Shown in pieces: positions 1 to 9,192 of a stretch of DNA of 64,000 nt. Location of the stretch: NCBI RefSeq assembly GCF_000807255.1, contig NZ_CP009268.1:3998384-4062383 (forward strand), in the 5' to 3' direction. Under the pieces are notes generated by a model that worked only from the letters and a program-made list of their open reading frames with translations, searched no databases and was not told the origin of the DNA. A program made the translations under genes and the position numbers. Position 1 is the first letter of the stretch. Each line of letters starts with the position of its first letter. Source of the stretch: Clostridium pasteurianum DSM 525 = ATCC 6013 (lineage in GTDB: Bacteria > Bacillota > Clostridia > Clostridiales > Clostridiaceae).

Positions 1-1130
1 GATGCCTTTTTCTGTACTTTTTCCGCTCTTATAAGTGCCGGTAAACTTATTGCTATGTGCTTTAACACATCTGTATAACTAATTAATTTTTGTTCTTTTA
101 TTTTAATTTTATCCCATCTCTCAACGACAGTTTCAGATGAATCTGCAATTTCATCTCCAAATACATGTGGATGCCTATTAATCATTTTATTACATATATT
201 TCCAATTACATCATTTATGTTAAAATATCCCTCTTCTTTTCCTATTTGTGAATGAAACATAACCTGAAACAATACATCTCCCAACTCTTCAATTATCATA
301 TCTTCATCTTTTTTATCTATAGCTTCTAGAACTTCGTAACTTTCTTCTATAATATCTCTTTTGATAGAATCATGATCTTGCTCCTTATCCCAAGGGCAAC
401 CATTTTCTCCTCTTAAAATATCAATAATCTTTACTAAATCATAAAAATCTTTGTTATTGTCTAGATCTTTTGGTATGTATATTGAAGTGAGATAATCTAT
501 ATCCTGCTGACGATCAAGTTTATATAATGGTATTTTTCTTATATTTTCACTATCTTTTATACCTGCTGATCGTACAAAGTATATTTCAGTATCATCGCTA
601 TAGTAATCAAGTAAGGATAATTTAACCTCAGACGCTATAAAATTATTATAGACTTGAGTTATTATTGTACCAATTCTCTTATCCATAATTTGATTTTTTA
701 TATCAAAAGCATCTATTACTTTAATACCATCTATTGGATCTATCTCTAAAGCCTCCATTACAGCATCAATGAAGCTTACAGCAGGTAATATATTAACTTT
801 TATACTTTTCTCTTTACACAAACTCAATAATAAATCAACTGATTTTTCAGCCACCAAAGGATGTCCTGGCACAGCATAGACAATATCCCCTAATTTTTCA
901 TGCTGACTTAATAAATCTTCAGCGATAGAATTGTATACTTCGTCAAAACTTTCAGAATTCTCATATTCATTATCATAGGTAAAAAAATTTATTCCTTCAT
1001 CTCTTAAAAATTTAACAGTAGGATGCTTTTCTGTTCTTAAAAATATATTGGTATTTTTTTTTATTAGTTGTACTGTACCTATAGTCAATGCCTCTAAAGA
1101 ACCCGGTCCTAGACCTACTACATTAATCAT
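1..1130 (-). CDS. yabN: YabN-type protein: SAM methylase-like domain plus MazG nucleotide pyrophosphohydrolase (3' end outside window)
   Basis: The minus-strand frame from ATG 1130 runs without a stop to the window edge, about 376 codons. The N-terminus MINVVGLGPGS is the glycine-rich start of a tetrapyrrole (SAM-dependent) methylase fold, with a later VPGHPLVAEKS segment. From about residue 250 the MazG motifs appear: GCPWDKEQ, then EESYEVLEAI and EELGDVLFQV, whose acidic residues bind Mg2+ in this family. MazG proteins hydrolyse NTPs to NMP and pyrophosphate. An AGGAGA site precedes the ATG by a proper distance. The gene sits just downstream of spoVB, the same order as spoVT-yabM-yabN of Bacillus subtilis. 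The fused architecture is well known; the biological substrate is not. Confidence 0.9.
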   Translation of the reverse strand, partial: MINVVGLGPGSLEALTIGTVQLIKKNTNIFLRTEKHPTVKFLRDEGINFFTYDNEYENSESFDEVYNSIAEDLLSQHEKLGDIVYAVPGHPLVAEKSVDLLLSLCKEKSIKVNILPAVSFIDAVMEALEIDPIDGIKVIDAFDIKNQIMDKRIGTIITQVYNNFIASEVKLSLLDYYSDDTEIYFVRSAGIKDSENIRKIPLYKLDRQQDIDYLTSIYIPKDLDNNKDFYDLVKIIDILRGENGCPWDKEQDHDSIKRDIIEESYEVLEAIDKKDEDMIIEELGDVLFQVMFHSQIGKEEGYFNINDVIGNICNKMINRHPHVFGDEIADSSETVVERWDKIKIKEQKLISYTDVLKHIAISLPALIRAEKVQKKA

Positions 1131-1164
1131 AAAGCTATCTCCTTTATATGAATTAAATAAACCA

Positions 1165-2703
1165 TTATCGTTTTCTAGCTATTCTTCTTTTTATTTGTCT
1201 GTAACTGAATATTCCAAATATCATTATTAATATAAGATATACAATAACCCCGAAAAATATGGATATAAAGCAAGCAATACCATTACTCATTGTATTATTA
1301 TAGACATTTGAATAAATAAATACAACTATAATCATCATAATTATAGATGCATAGGCTGGTTTTATTATACTTTCATATAGATTAACTTTTACATTCAAGT
1401 ACTTTTTAATAAATATCATATTGAGCATAGATGCCATAACATATCCAAATATTGTTCCTGTTATGGCTCCATATATGTTTATTCCGGGTATTTTAACCAA
1501 TAATGAAGTTATTGCAACTTTTACAATACAACCCAAAAGTAAATTTACTACAGGGCAAAAATATTTCCCAATCCCCTGTAATATAGCAGTACTCGTTTGG
1601 GCAAGAACTATAAAGGGTATACAAATACTCAAATATTTTAAAATCAAATATCCATCTCCATGTCCAGGAAATATTAAACTTAATATGGGACCGGCCATAA
1701 AAAACAATCCACAGAAGGATGGTATTGAAATAACCATAGAAACTTTTATAGCTAACTGAAGTTTATGTAAAACCTCCTTTTTTCTATTCAATATATATGC
1801 TTCTGATATTATTGGAACTAAAGATGCACAAAGTGCAATAGACAATGTTAATGGTACATTAACTAATACAAAAGCCTTGCCAGTAAGTTGTCCATAAAGT
1901 ATTGTGGCTTCTCTATAGCTGAAACCGGCGGTAATAAGTTTTTGTGGAACAATTATAGAATCCAGTAAACTCATTATACTACTTACAGCAGATCCAATAG
2001 AAATAGGTATTGCGATATATAATAATTTGCTCATTATATCATAATTTTTTTTATACTTAACTGCTTTAAATTCTTTTCGAACAGAAATATATCTATTTAT
2101 TAAATATATGCCCGCCACAAATGCTCCTGCTACTGCACCAAAAGCAGCTCCACCTGCCGAATATTCTATCCCTCTAGGTAAAAGTATGTATGCAAGTCCA
2201 ACACCTACGATCACTCTCCCCAATTGCTCAAATATTTGTGACATTGCTGTAGGATTCATATTTTGCATTCCTTGAAAAAATCCTCTAAAAGCACTTACTA
2301 TAGATATTAATAAAGGAGCAAATGCAATAGCAATTAAGGAATAATAGGATTTTCTATCCCAATTTAAAAAGACTATTAATTTACTACTGAATATTAAAAT
2401 AAAAGCTGTAAATCCACCTCCAATTACCAGCATAAGGATAAGAGCTTTTCTAAGAACTAAAACTGCTCCATCTTTGTCACCTATTGCATTTCTTTCTGAA
2501 ACCATCTTTGAAATAGCTACAGGTATCCCTGATGCAACAGCTATAAAAAACATGTACATAGGATATGACATTTGATAATATCCTATTCCCTCATCACCTA
2601 TTAACATTATAAGAGGCCATCTAAAAAATATTCCTAAAAATCTAGCAAAAATACCTGCTGCCCCTAAAATTACAGTTCCTTTAATAAGAGATTGTTTTTT
2701 CAT
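1165..2703 (-). CDS. spoVB: Stage V sporulation protein B (MATE/MOP flippase superfamily)
   Basis: This 512-residue protein is almost wholly hydrophobic, with about 14 membrane segments and short charged loops, the layout of the polysaccharide-transporter/MVF branch of the MOP superfamily. The N-terminus (MKKQSLIKGTVILGAAGIFARFLGIFFRWPL) and the GIGYYQMSYPMY segment are typical of SpoVB. SpoVB is needed for spore cortex and is thought to flip lipid-linked peptidoglycan precursor in the forespore-facing membrane. It lies between spoVT and yabN, the conserved order in endospore formers. Its ribosome binding site GGAGGT is inside a strong hairpin (separate entry), so translation may be controlled. 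Some clostridia carry several paralogues, so the exact sporulation role is inferred from position. Confidence 0.88.
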   Translation of the reverse strand: MKKQSLIKGTVILGAAGIFARFLGIFFRWPLIMLIGDEGIGYYQMSYPMYMFFIAVASGIPVAISKMVSERNAIGDKDGAVLVLRKALILMLVIGGGFTAFILIFSSKLIVFLNWDRKSYYSLIAIAFAPLLISIVSAFRGFFQGMQNMNPTAMSQIFEQLGRVIVGVGLAYILLPRGIEYSAGGAAFGAVAGAFVAGIYLINRYISVRKEFKAVKYKKNYDIMSKLLYIAIPISIGSAVSSIMSLLDSIIVPQKLITAGFSYREATILYGQLTGKAFVLVNVPLTLSIALCASLVPIISEAYILNRKKEVLHKLQLAIKVSMVISIPSFCGLFFMAGPILSLIFPGHGDGYLILKYLSICIPFIVLAQTSTAILQGIGKYFCPVVNLLLGCIVKVAITSLLVKIPGINIYGAITGTIFGYVMASMLNMIFIKKYLNVKVNLYESIIKPAYASIIMMIIVVFIYSNVYNNTMSNGIACFISIFFGVIVYLILIMIFGIFSYRQIKRRIARKR

Positions 2704-2711
2704 AATATTAA

Positions 2712-2762
2712 AATACCTCCAAAATTCCTATAAGATATTAATATTTATAGTTTGGAGGTATT
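2712..2762 (-). promoter_or_regulatory. Hairpin that sequesters the spoVB ribosome binding site
   Basis: In the minus-strand transcript AATACCTCCAAA (2762-2751) is perfectly complementary to TTTGGAGGTATT (2723-2712), which contains the spoVB Shine-Dalgarno sequence. An inner CTATAA/TTATAG pair extends the stem. The spoVB ATG is at 2703, so the folded mRNA would hide the binding site. It could be a simple terminator-like structure after spoVT, but there is no U-tract and the overlap with the SD points to translational control. Confidence 0.55.
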
Positions 2763-2879
2763 ATTACTTTTTACAGGATTTTATGTGTATTAAAAAATAA
2801 ATATAAAAAATATTTATTTTTTTAATACCTCATATGTAACCTTTAATTAAAAATTTATCATAACTAGTACAAAATATCA

Positions 2880-3434
2880 TTATTGTTCCATCTGTTTTCC
2901 TAAAAATAAAGAAGCTGTTTCTCCTAACTTCTCTTCTATTTCTCCGAAAGTTACTCCTTCTTCCTTAGACATTATTATTACTGCCCCAATAGAATCTCCT
3001 TCAGCTATTATAGGATAAACTATTTGTGCAGAATATTTTCCTTCAGCTTCTTCATCTTCTATTAATGGTATTGCCTTATTATCTTCTCTATTAATATTAA
3101 CAACTTTTCTATCATTCATAATTTTTTCTAATTCATCGCTAACACGTTTTTCTAAGTATTCTTTTTTAGTTCCACCACTTACAGAAATAATACTATCTTT
3201 ATCAGCTATAAGAACTATATGCCCAATTGATGCATTTAAAGATTCTGCATACTCTTTTGAAAAATCACTTAATTCACCAATTGGTGAATATTTTTTTAAT
3301 ATTACACCTCCTTCTCTATCTGTAAATATTTCGAGAGGATCACCTTCTCTAATTCTCAAAGTTCTCCTTATTTCTTTTGGTATTACAACTCTTCCAAGAT
3401 CATCTATACGTCTGACAATACCAGTTGCTTTCAT
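2880..3434 (-). CDS. spoVT: Stage V sporulation protein T, AbrB-like transcription factor with GAF-like domain
   Basis: The first 50 residues (MKATGIVRRIDDLGRVVIPKE, RTLRIREGDPLEIF) are the swapped-hairpin AbrB/SpoVT DNA-binding domain. Residues about 55-180 match the C-terminal GAF-like dimerisation domain of SpoVT, and the 184-residue length is right for the family. SpoVT is a late forespore regulator that tunes sigmaG-dependent genes. A good sigmaG/sigmaF-type promoter lies 41-71 bases upstream of the start, as in Bacillus. The SD is AGGAGGG. It lies downstream of prsA and upstream of spoVB. Confidence 0.95.
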   Translation of the reverse strand: MKATGIVRRIDDLGRVVIPKEIRRTLRIREGDPLEIFTDREGGVILKKYSPIGELSDFSKEYAESLNASIGHIVLIADKDSIISVSGGTKKEYLEKRVSDELEKIMNDRKVVNINREDNKAIPLIEDEEAEGKYSAQIVYPIIAEGDSIGAVIIMSKEEGVTFGEIEEKLGETASLFLGKQMEQ

Positions 3435-3474
3435 AAATCTTCCCTCCTATTTAATGTAAATATTTTTACATTTA

Positions 3475-3505
3475 TAGTATCTTACCAAGTATAAAATTTT
3501 ATGCA
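3475..3505 (-). promoter_or_regulatory. Putative sigmaG/sigmaF-type promoter of spoVT
   Basis: On the minus strand TGCATA (3505-3500) is followed after exactly 18 bases by GATACTA (3481-3475). Known sigmaG promoters have TGMATA and CATWMTA at about this spacing; only the first -10 base differs. The site is 41 bases from the spoVT ATG, and B. subtilis spoVT is sigmaG-dependent. Confidence 0.55.
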
Positions 3506-3603
3506 TACTTTTTATTATAGTACTAAATTAGACTTATATTTACAAAAATCATGCTTTATACTTCCTGCTTTCTTAAAAATTTACCTGAATTTTATTAAAT
3601 AAT

Positions 3604-3636
3604 TAGGAGGCTATTTCATTGCAGAATAGCCTCCTA
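3604..3636. terminator. Hairpin in the 349-bp prsA-spoVT intergenic region
   Basis: TAGGAGGCTATT (3604-3615) pairs perfectly with AATAGCCTCCTA (3625-3636) around a 9-base loop. It lies after prsA and before the spoVT promoter. The U-tract on the minus side is poor (TAATTATTTAATAAAA), so strength is uncertain. Apart from this hairpin and the spoVT promoter I see only AT-rich sequence in 3435-3783. Confidence 0.6.
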
Positions 3637-3783
3637 TAGATATTATTATTAATACTATACTTGTAAATTATTTTTTAAATAATCACTAATATAAATTAAT
3701 ATGTATTAAATAAATGTTTTTAATTATAATTATTATTTTAAAATCAAAAGATAATAAATTTTTACACTTAATCTTAACAATAA

Positions 3784-4791
3784 TTAATTTAGGTTATTTT
3801 CGTATTGTTTAATTTTTGCCTCTTTCTTCCACTTATCTAATGTAGTTGTTATTTTGTCCTGTTTAGCATTAGTTAATAAAGTATTCTTTATTTCATCTTT
3901 TACTTCATCAAGCTTTTTAACAGGGTATTGATTTCTTGATATACACTTTATTACATGCCATCCATACTGAGTTTGAACTGGATTAGATACTTCTCCTGGC
4001 TTTAGTGCCAATGCAGCCTTTAAAAAAGTAGCATCAAGCCCTGAATTTTCTTCTTCTAAATCTCCTAAGTCTCCACCATTATCTTTACTTCCTGTATCAG
4101 TAGAAACCTCCTTCGCTACTTTTCCAAAATCCTCTCCTTTATCAATTCTAGCTTTTACACTTTTAGCTTCATTTTCTGTTTTCACCAATATATGAGCAAG
4201 ATGTATTTTATTTGGTTCAGTAGTGTATTTATTTTTATTTGCATTATAGTAATCTTCAATTTGTTTATCTGTGACTTTTACATCTTTAGTTATATTATCA
4301 CTGACTTTATTCATTATAATAGAATTTTTTATTTGCTCTTTTAAAACATTCTCCGTAAGCCCATTTTGGCTCAAGGCATTTTTCCATTCCTCATCAGTTT
4401 TATACTGAGATTTTGTAGAATCATATTGTTTTTGTATTTCTTTATTTATCTCAGAATCAGAAGGTACAAGTTTTAATTCTTTTGCCTTTTGAAGAAGTAA
4501 TTTTTCTGTAATCATCTGGTCAAGTATTGTTTCTTTTTGCTGCTTTAACAATTCTACTGCTTGATCATTACTAGTATAGTTAGTTCCATACTGTTGTTTA
4601 ATTTGATTAATTACACTTTTCATCTGCCAATTATCTTCCAGCTGTCCTCTTGTTATCTTTTCATCATTTACTTTTGCTACTGTACTATTCATAATACCTT
4701 GCTCTGTTTTTGCAATCATATTACATCCACTCATCACTATAGCCAATATAGCAATAATTGAAAATGATATGATTTTCTTAATGTTTTTCAA
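3784..4791 (-). CDS. prsA: PrsA-type foldase lipoprotein, peptidyl-prolyl cis-trans isomerase
   Basis: This 335-residue protein starts with a lipoprotein signal ending IVMSGC (lipidated Cys about residue 23). A SurA-N/PrsA chaperone-like helical region follows (residues about 35-190). A parvulin domain runs from HLAHILVKTENEAKSVKARI to GWHVIKCISRNQYPV (about 195-300), with the usual GGDLGDLEEE turn. PrsA proteins sit on the outside of the membrane and help secreted proteins fold. The gene stands alone, with a hairpin downstream. Clostridia often have several PrsA-like proteins; the symbol reflects the family. Confidence 0.9.
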   Translation of the reverse strand: MKNIKKIISFSIIAILAIVMSGCNMIAKTEQGIMNSTVAKVNDEKITRGQLEDNWQMKSVINQIKQQYGTNYTSNDQAVELLKQQKETILDQMITEKLLLQKAKELKLVPSDSEINKEIQKQYDSTKSQYKTDEEWKNALSQNGLTENVLKEQIKNSIIMNKVSDNITKDVKVTDKQIEDYYNANKNKYTTEPNKIHLAHILVKTENEAKSVKARIDKGEDFGKVAKEVSTDTGSKDNGGDLGDLEEENSGLDATFLKAALALKPGEVSNPVQTQYGWHVIKCISRNQYPVKKLDEVKDEIKNTLLTNAKQDKITTTLDKWKKEAKIKQYENNLN

Positions 4792-4954
4792 ATTTATTCC
4801 CCCTATTTTTTAATTATTTAAAACACAAATTTATTAATCAAAACTTAATTTTGACAATAAATTCATTGTATTTTGATCATAGTATGAACTATCTAAAATC
4901 TACAATATAAAAACTAATGCTAACATATTATTAATATAACAATTCAATTGAAAT

Positions 4955-7900
4955 TTAATTGTTAATTACATCTATCATATATTGAAATAGTTTAGTCAAA
5001 TTATTTAAAAGTTCTTCTCTCTTTAAGTTTTTTAAATTATATATAATCATAGGTTTATCATCAACTTTAAAAATTATACTCTTGTTATAATCTTTAATTA
5101 AATTTTTCACCAGGCAATCAGTAATTCTGTCTTTATCATTAAATTTAACATTTATAAAATCTTTTTTATCTTTAATATCAATTACACCTAACTGTCTTGC
5201 CAAGGATTTAATATAAGCAATATGCATTAAATTAGAAACAGAAGGAGGTATATCGGAGTATCTATCTTCTAATTCTTCCTGTATATCTAAGAATTCATCT
5301 TTTGATTCAATAGAAGCAATCTTCTTATAAATTTCTATTTTTTGAATCTCATTTTTTATATAAGAATTTGGTATGTATGCATCCACTTTGATATCTATAA
5401 AAGTCTCAATAGGTTCTTTTTCTATATCGCCTTTATATTGTTTTATAGCATCTTCAAGCATTCTACAATACAAATCATAACCTATTGAAGCCATATGACC
5501 ATGTTGGGCCGATCCCATCATATTACCGGCACCTCTTATTTCTAAATCTCTCATAGCTATTTTAAATCCAGAACCAAGCTCTGTAAATTCCTTTATTGCT
5601 TTTAATCTCTTTTCTGCCACCTCAGTTAATACTTTATCTTTTCTATAAGTAAAATAAGCATAAGCCATTCTATTTGTTCTTCCTACTCGTCCTCTAAGCT
5701 GATAAAGTTGAGATAATCCCATTCTATCTGCATCATATATAATCATTGTATTAACATTTTGAATATCAATACCAGTTTCAATTATAGTAGTGCATAAAAG
5801 TATATCATATTCTTTATTCATAAAACCTAGCATTTCAGTTTCCAATTCTCTTTCCGTCATTTGTCCATGTGCCACCGCTATCTTGGCTTCTGGCAGCAAT
5901 TTAGCTAAAGTTCCTGCCATATCATTTATAGTTTCAACTCTATTATATACAAAAAATACCTGTCCACCTCTATTTAATTCTCTCATAATAGCATCTCTTA
6001 TAAGTTGATCATTATATTCAACTACATAAGTCTGTACTGGATATCTCTCTTCTGGAGGGGTTTCCATAACACTTATATCCCTAACCCCTGTAAGAGACAT
6101 ATGAAGAGTTCTAGGTATAGGTGTTGCTGTAAGTGTCAATACATCTATATTTTTCTTCAAATTTTTAATTTTTTCCTTGTGTGTTACTCCAAATCTCTGT
6201 TCTTCATCTACAATTAAAAGTCCTAGATCTTTAAATTGTACATCCTTTTGTAATATTCTATGAGTCCCTATAAGTATATCTACATTCCCTTCCTTCAGGG
6301 CTTTTATTGTAGATTTTTGCTGAGCAGAAGTTCTAAATCTGCTTATCATATCTATCTTTACAGGGAAATCAGAAAATCTCTTTTTGAAATTTGTATAATG
6401 TTGTTCCGCAAGTATAGTAGTAGGAACTAAAAAGGCCACTTGTTTTCCATCCATAACTGCTTTAAAGGCTATTCTCACTGCAACTTCTGTCTTACCATAT
6501 CCTACATCACCACACAATAACCTATCCATAACTTTTCCGACTTCCATATCCTGCTTTATGTCCTCTATAGCACTTAACTGATCTGGAGTTTCATCATAAG
6601 GGAATTCATCTTCAAATTGTTTTTGCCAAACAGTATCATTTGAATAGGTATATCCTTTTAATGTAGATCTTATGGCATATAATTTAACCAGTTCTTCTGC
6701 TATCTCATTAATGGATTTTCTAACTTTATTTTTTGCCTTACTCCACTCATTACCTCCAAGTTTATTTATTTTTGGAGAATTTCCATCACTGCCTATATAT
6801 TTTTGCACTAAATCCAATTGTTCTACTGGAACAAATAATTTATCATCACCAGAATAAGTTAATTCTAAATAATCTTTCTTATGCCCTTCAACTTCCAGCT
6901 GCTCTATACCTTTATATACTCCTATTCCATGATTTACATGAACTATATAATCCCCTGGTTTAAGCTCAGCAAAACTCTTTATTTTACTTACACCTTTTTG
7001 AGGTTTCTTTTTTGACCTTCTTTTTGACTCACCAAAAATTTCCTTATCAGAAATAACACAAAGTTTTAAATCAGGATATTCAAAACTTTTGTTAAGACTT
7101 CCAAAGGTAATTATGATTTCTCCAAATTGTATATTCTGTATTTCATTTCTATAACTGCTCTCTATGCCTCTATCTCTAAGTGTATTTACTAATCTTTCTC
7201 CTCTCGGCTTACTTCCGCATAATATAACAGTCTTATATCCTTTATCTTTTTTATCCTTAATTTCATTTATAAGTAATTCAAGAACTCCACCAAAATTACT
7301 TAAAGTTATTTCTCTAAAATTCTCACAATATGTACTTCTAAGAAATCCTTTAGATTTTTCAATTGCAGTCATATTAATTACTTTATTGTTATTTAACATC
7401 TCATAAACTTCTTCTTGTGGAAAAAGAAGTTTTCCTTGACTAGGTAATATATCTCCTTTTTCAAGAAATGATTTATAATTTTCTTGGAATTCAAAATATA
7501 CACTATTTAACTTTCCTTTACACCTTAAGTCATCTTCAACTATTACTATTGCATCCTCAATATAGTCAAAAAATGTAGATGGTTTTTCATAAAAGAAAGG
7601 TAAAAAACTATCTATAGTCTCAAAGGTAGAAGATTCTTTTAAAGTTTCTAAATTTCTTTTTATTATACTACCTATTTTCTTTTGAGATTCTTCATTACCT
7701 TTTTCTTTAATCTTTTCTAATACATTGTCAAGTTCTTGCTTTATAAAATTATATCCTGTTTTAATATTACCTTCTTCTAAAACAATTTCTTTTGCTGGGA
7801 ATATATCAATTTTATTCACTTTCTCAATACTTCTTTGGGATCCTGTATTAAAAGTTCTTATAGAGTCAATCTCATCTCCAAAGAATTCAATTCTATAGGG

Positions 7901-8470
7901 CATATTAGATATTGGTGGAAATATATCAAATATTCCTCCTCTTATAGAAAATTGTCCTTTGCTATCTACAGTTTCCACTCTCTCATAACCTGATAAAATG
8001 AGTTCTTTACTAAATTTTTCTAAATCAATAGCATCTCCCAATCCAAGATTATATGAATATTTTCTATATAATTCTACAGGAACATAATAAGGTGAAAAAG
8101 CTTCAATTGAAGTAACTACTATTTTTCTACCTTTAGTAAGTATTTCTCTTATGACCTTTATTCTTTCCCATCTCAAATCACCTGAAACTGCATCTAAATT
8201 ATAAAAAACTATTTCTTTAGTAGGAAAATAATATACATTTGATAAATATAAAGATAGATCTTCATATATTTTTTTTGCCTCTACATCATTATCTGCTACA
8301 ACCACAAGAGGCCTATTTATTTCTTCATATATAGTATAGATAAAATAACTTCTCCCAGACTCAGATAACCCCGATACTTCAATTGGAAACTTACTTTTAT
8401 TTATATTATACATGACATTTATAAACTCTTTGCTTTCTCTTAAAGGCTGGATAAGCCCCCTAAACCTCAT
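4955..8470 (-). CDS. mfd: Transcription-repair coupling factor
   Basis: This 1171-residue protein has the full Mfd domain order. It has a UvrB-like N-terminal region (about 1-350), the RNA-polymerase interaction CarD-like domain (LKPGDYIVHVNHGIGVYKGI, about 500-570), and the superfamily 2 translocase with Walker A GDVGYGKTE, Walker B DEEQRFG and motif TATPIPRTL. The helicase C domain follows with QLRGRVGR, and then the TRCF C-terminal domain. Mfd removes RNA polymerase stalled at DNA lesions and recruits UvrA. The start is 20 bases downstream of the pth stop, so pth-mfd are probably co-transcribed, as in many Firmicutes. Confidence 0.97.
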   Translation of the reverse strand: MRFRGLIQPLRESKEFINVMYNINKSKFPIEVSGLSESGRSYFIYTIYEEINRPLVVVADNDVEAKKIYEDLSLYLSNVYYFPTKEIVFYNLDAVSGDLRWERIKVIREILTKGRKIVVTSIEAFSPYYVPVELYRKYSYNLGLGDAIDLEKFSKELILSGYERVETVDSKGQFSIRGGIFDIFPPISNMPYRIEFFGDEIDSIRTFNTGSQRSIEKVNKIDIFPAKEIVLEEGNIKTGYNFIKQELDNVLEKIKEKGNEESQKKIGSIIKRNLETLKESSTFETIDSFLPFFYEKPSTFFDYIEDAIVIVEDDLRCKGKLNSVYFEFQENYKSFLEKGDILPSQGKLLFPQEEVYEMLNNNKVINMTAIEKSKGFLRSTYCENFREITLSNFGGVLELLINEIKDKKDKGYKTVILCGSKPRGERLVNTLRDRGIESSYRNEIQNIQFGEIIITFGSLNKSFEYPDLKLCVISDKEIFGESKRRSKKKPQKGVSKIKSFAELKPGDYIVHVNHGIGVYKGIEQLEVEGHKKDYLELTYSGDDKLFVPVEQLDLVQKYIGSDGNSPKINKLGGNEWSKAKNKVRKSINEIAEELVKLYAIRSTLKGYTYSNDTVWQKQFEDEFPYDETPDQLSAIEDIKQDMEVGKVMDRLLCGDVGYGKTEVAVRIAFKAVMDGKQVAFLVPTTILAEQHYTNFKKRFSDFPVKIDMISRFRTSAQQKSTIKALKEGNVDILIGTHRILQKDVQFKDLGLLIVDEEQRFGVTHKEKIKNLKKNIDVLTLTATPIPRTLHMSLTGVRDISVMETPPEERYPVQTYVVEYNDQLIRDAIMRELNRGGQVFFVYNRVETINDMAGTLAKLLPEAKIAVAHGQMTERELETEMLGFMNKEYDILLCTTIIETGIDIQNVNTMIIYDADRMGLSQLYQLRGRVGRTNRMAYAYFTYRKDKVLTEVAEKRLKAIKEFTELGSGFKIAMRDLEIRGAGNMMGSAQHGHMASIGYDLYCRMLEDAIKQYKGDIEKEPIETFIDIKVDAYIPNSYIKNEIQKIEIYKKIASIESKDEFLDIQEELEDRYSDIPPSVSNLMHIAYIKSLARQLGVIDIKDKKDFINVKFNDKDRITDCLVKNLIKDYNKSIIFKVDDKPMIIYNLKNLKREELLNNLTKLFQYMIDVINN

Positions 8471-8489
8471 ATTAACACCTCTTAATTAC

Positions 8490-9053
8490 TTAAAGCTTAA
8501 GTCCATTAAAACTATTCATTGCTTCATATACACCATCAGTTATTATACAATTTATTGCTTTAACAGCTGCATTAAACACTTTCTCTACTTCTAATCTATC
8601 ATCTTCTGAAAATTTACCAAGAACATGAGATACTAAATCTCCTTTAGGTTCACCTACACCAATTTTAATTCTTGAAAAAATGTCTGTAGAAAGATTGAAT
8701 ATTATATTTTTTATACCGTTATGACCTCCAGCACTGCCACTCTTTCTTATTCTCATCCGACCTATATCAAGGCTGATATCATCATATATAACTATTATGT
8801 TTTTATTGGGGATCTTATAAAAAGCACAGACTTCTTTAACACTCTCTCCACTTAAATTCATAAAAGTCATAGGTTTTAAAAAAATCACTTTTTCATTTTC
8901 TATCTTCCCTTCTCCATACATTCCTTTAAATTTTATCCTGTTCATGTCAATATTATACTTGTCACAAAGTAAATCCAAAACATCAAATCCTACATTATGG
9001 CGAGTATTCTCATATTCCTTACCAGGATTACCTAAGCCTACTATTAAATACAC
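8490..9053 (-). CDS. pth: Peptidyl-tRNA hydrolase
   Basis: This 187-residue protein carries the complete Pth signature: [18 protein letters not shown] (with the catalytic-site Asn and His), [30 protein letters not shown] with the catalytic Asp, and [10 protein letters not shown]. It recycles tRNA from peptidyl-tRNA released by stalled ribosomes. In Bacillus the gene is also called spoVC and precedes mfd, the arrangement seen here. Confidence 0.97.
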   Translation of the reverse strand: MYLIVGLGNPGKEYENTRHNVGFDVLDLLCDKYNIDMNRIKFKGMYGEGKIENEKVIFLKPMTFMNLSGESVKEVCAFYKIPNKNIIVIYDDISLDIGRMRIRKSGSAGGHNGIKNIIFNLSTDIFSRIKIGVGEPKGDLVSHVLGKFSEDDRLEVEKVFNAAVKAINCIITDGVYEAMNSFNGLKL

Positions 9054-9156
9054 CCCTTATGCCACTCCTTTTTTAATTTATAAAATATATGGCTGCAAAA
9101 ATATTATTTATAAATTCCTAAATACATTATACTAAATATTCGCTCAAATAAAAATC

Positions 9157-9177
9157 AGCAGTAACTATATTACTGCT
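9157..9177 (-). terminator. Rho-independent terminator of the htrA operon
   Basis: AGCAGTAA (9157-9164) pairs with TTACTGCT (9170-9177). On the minus strand the stem is followed by GATTTTTATTT. It lies directly after the protease gene stop and before pth. Confidence 0.7.
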
Positions 9178-9192
9178 AAATATTTATATCCA

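Noticed and set aside
1048-1230. 60-residue plus-strand frame and similar small frames opposite core genes
   Set aside because: They are antisense to well-supported genes and lack ribosome binding sites.
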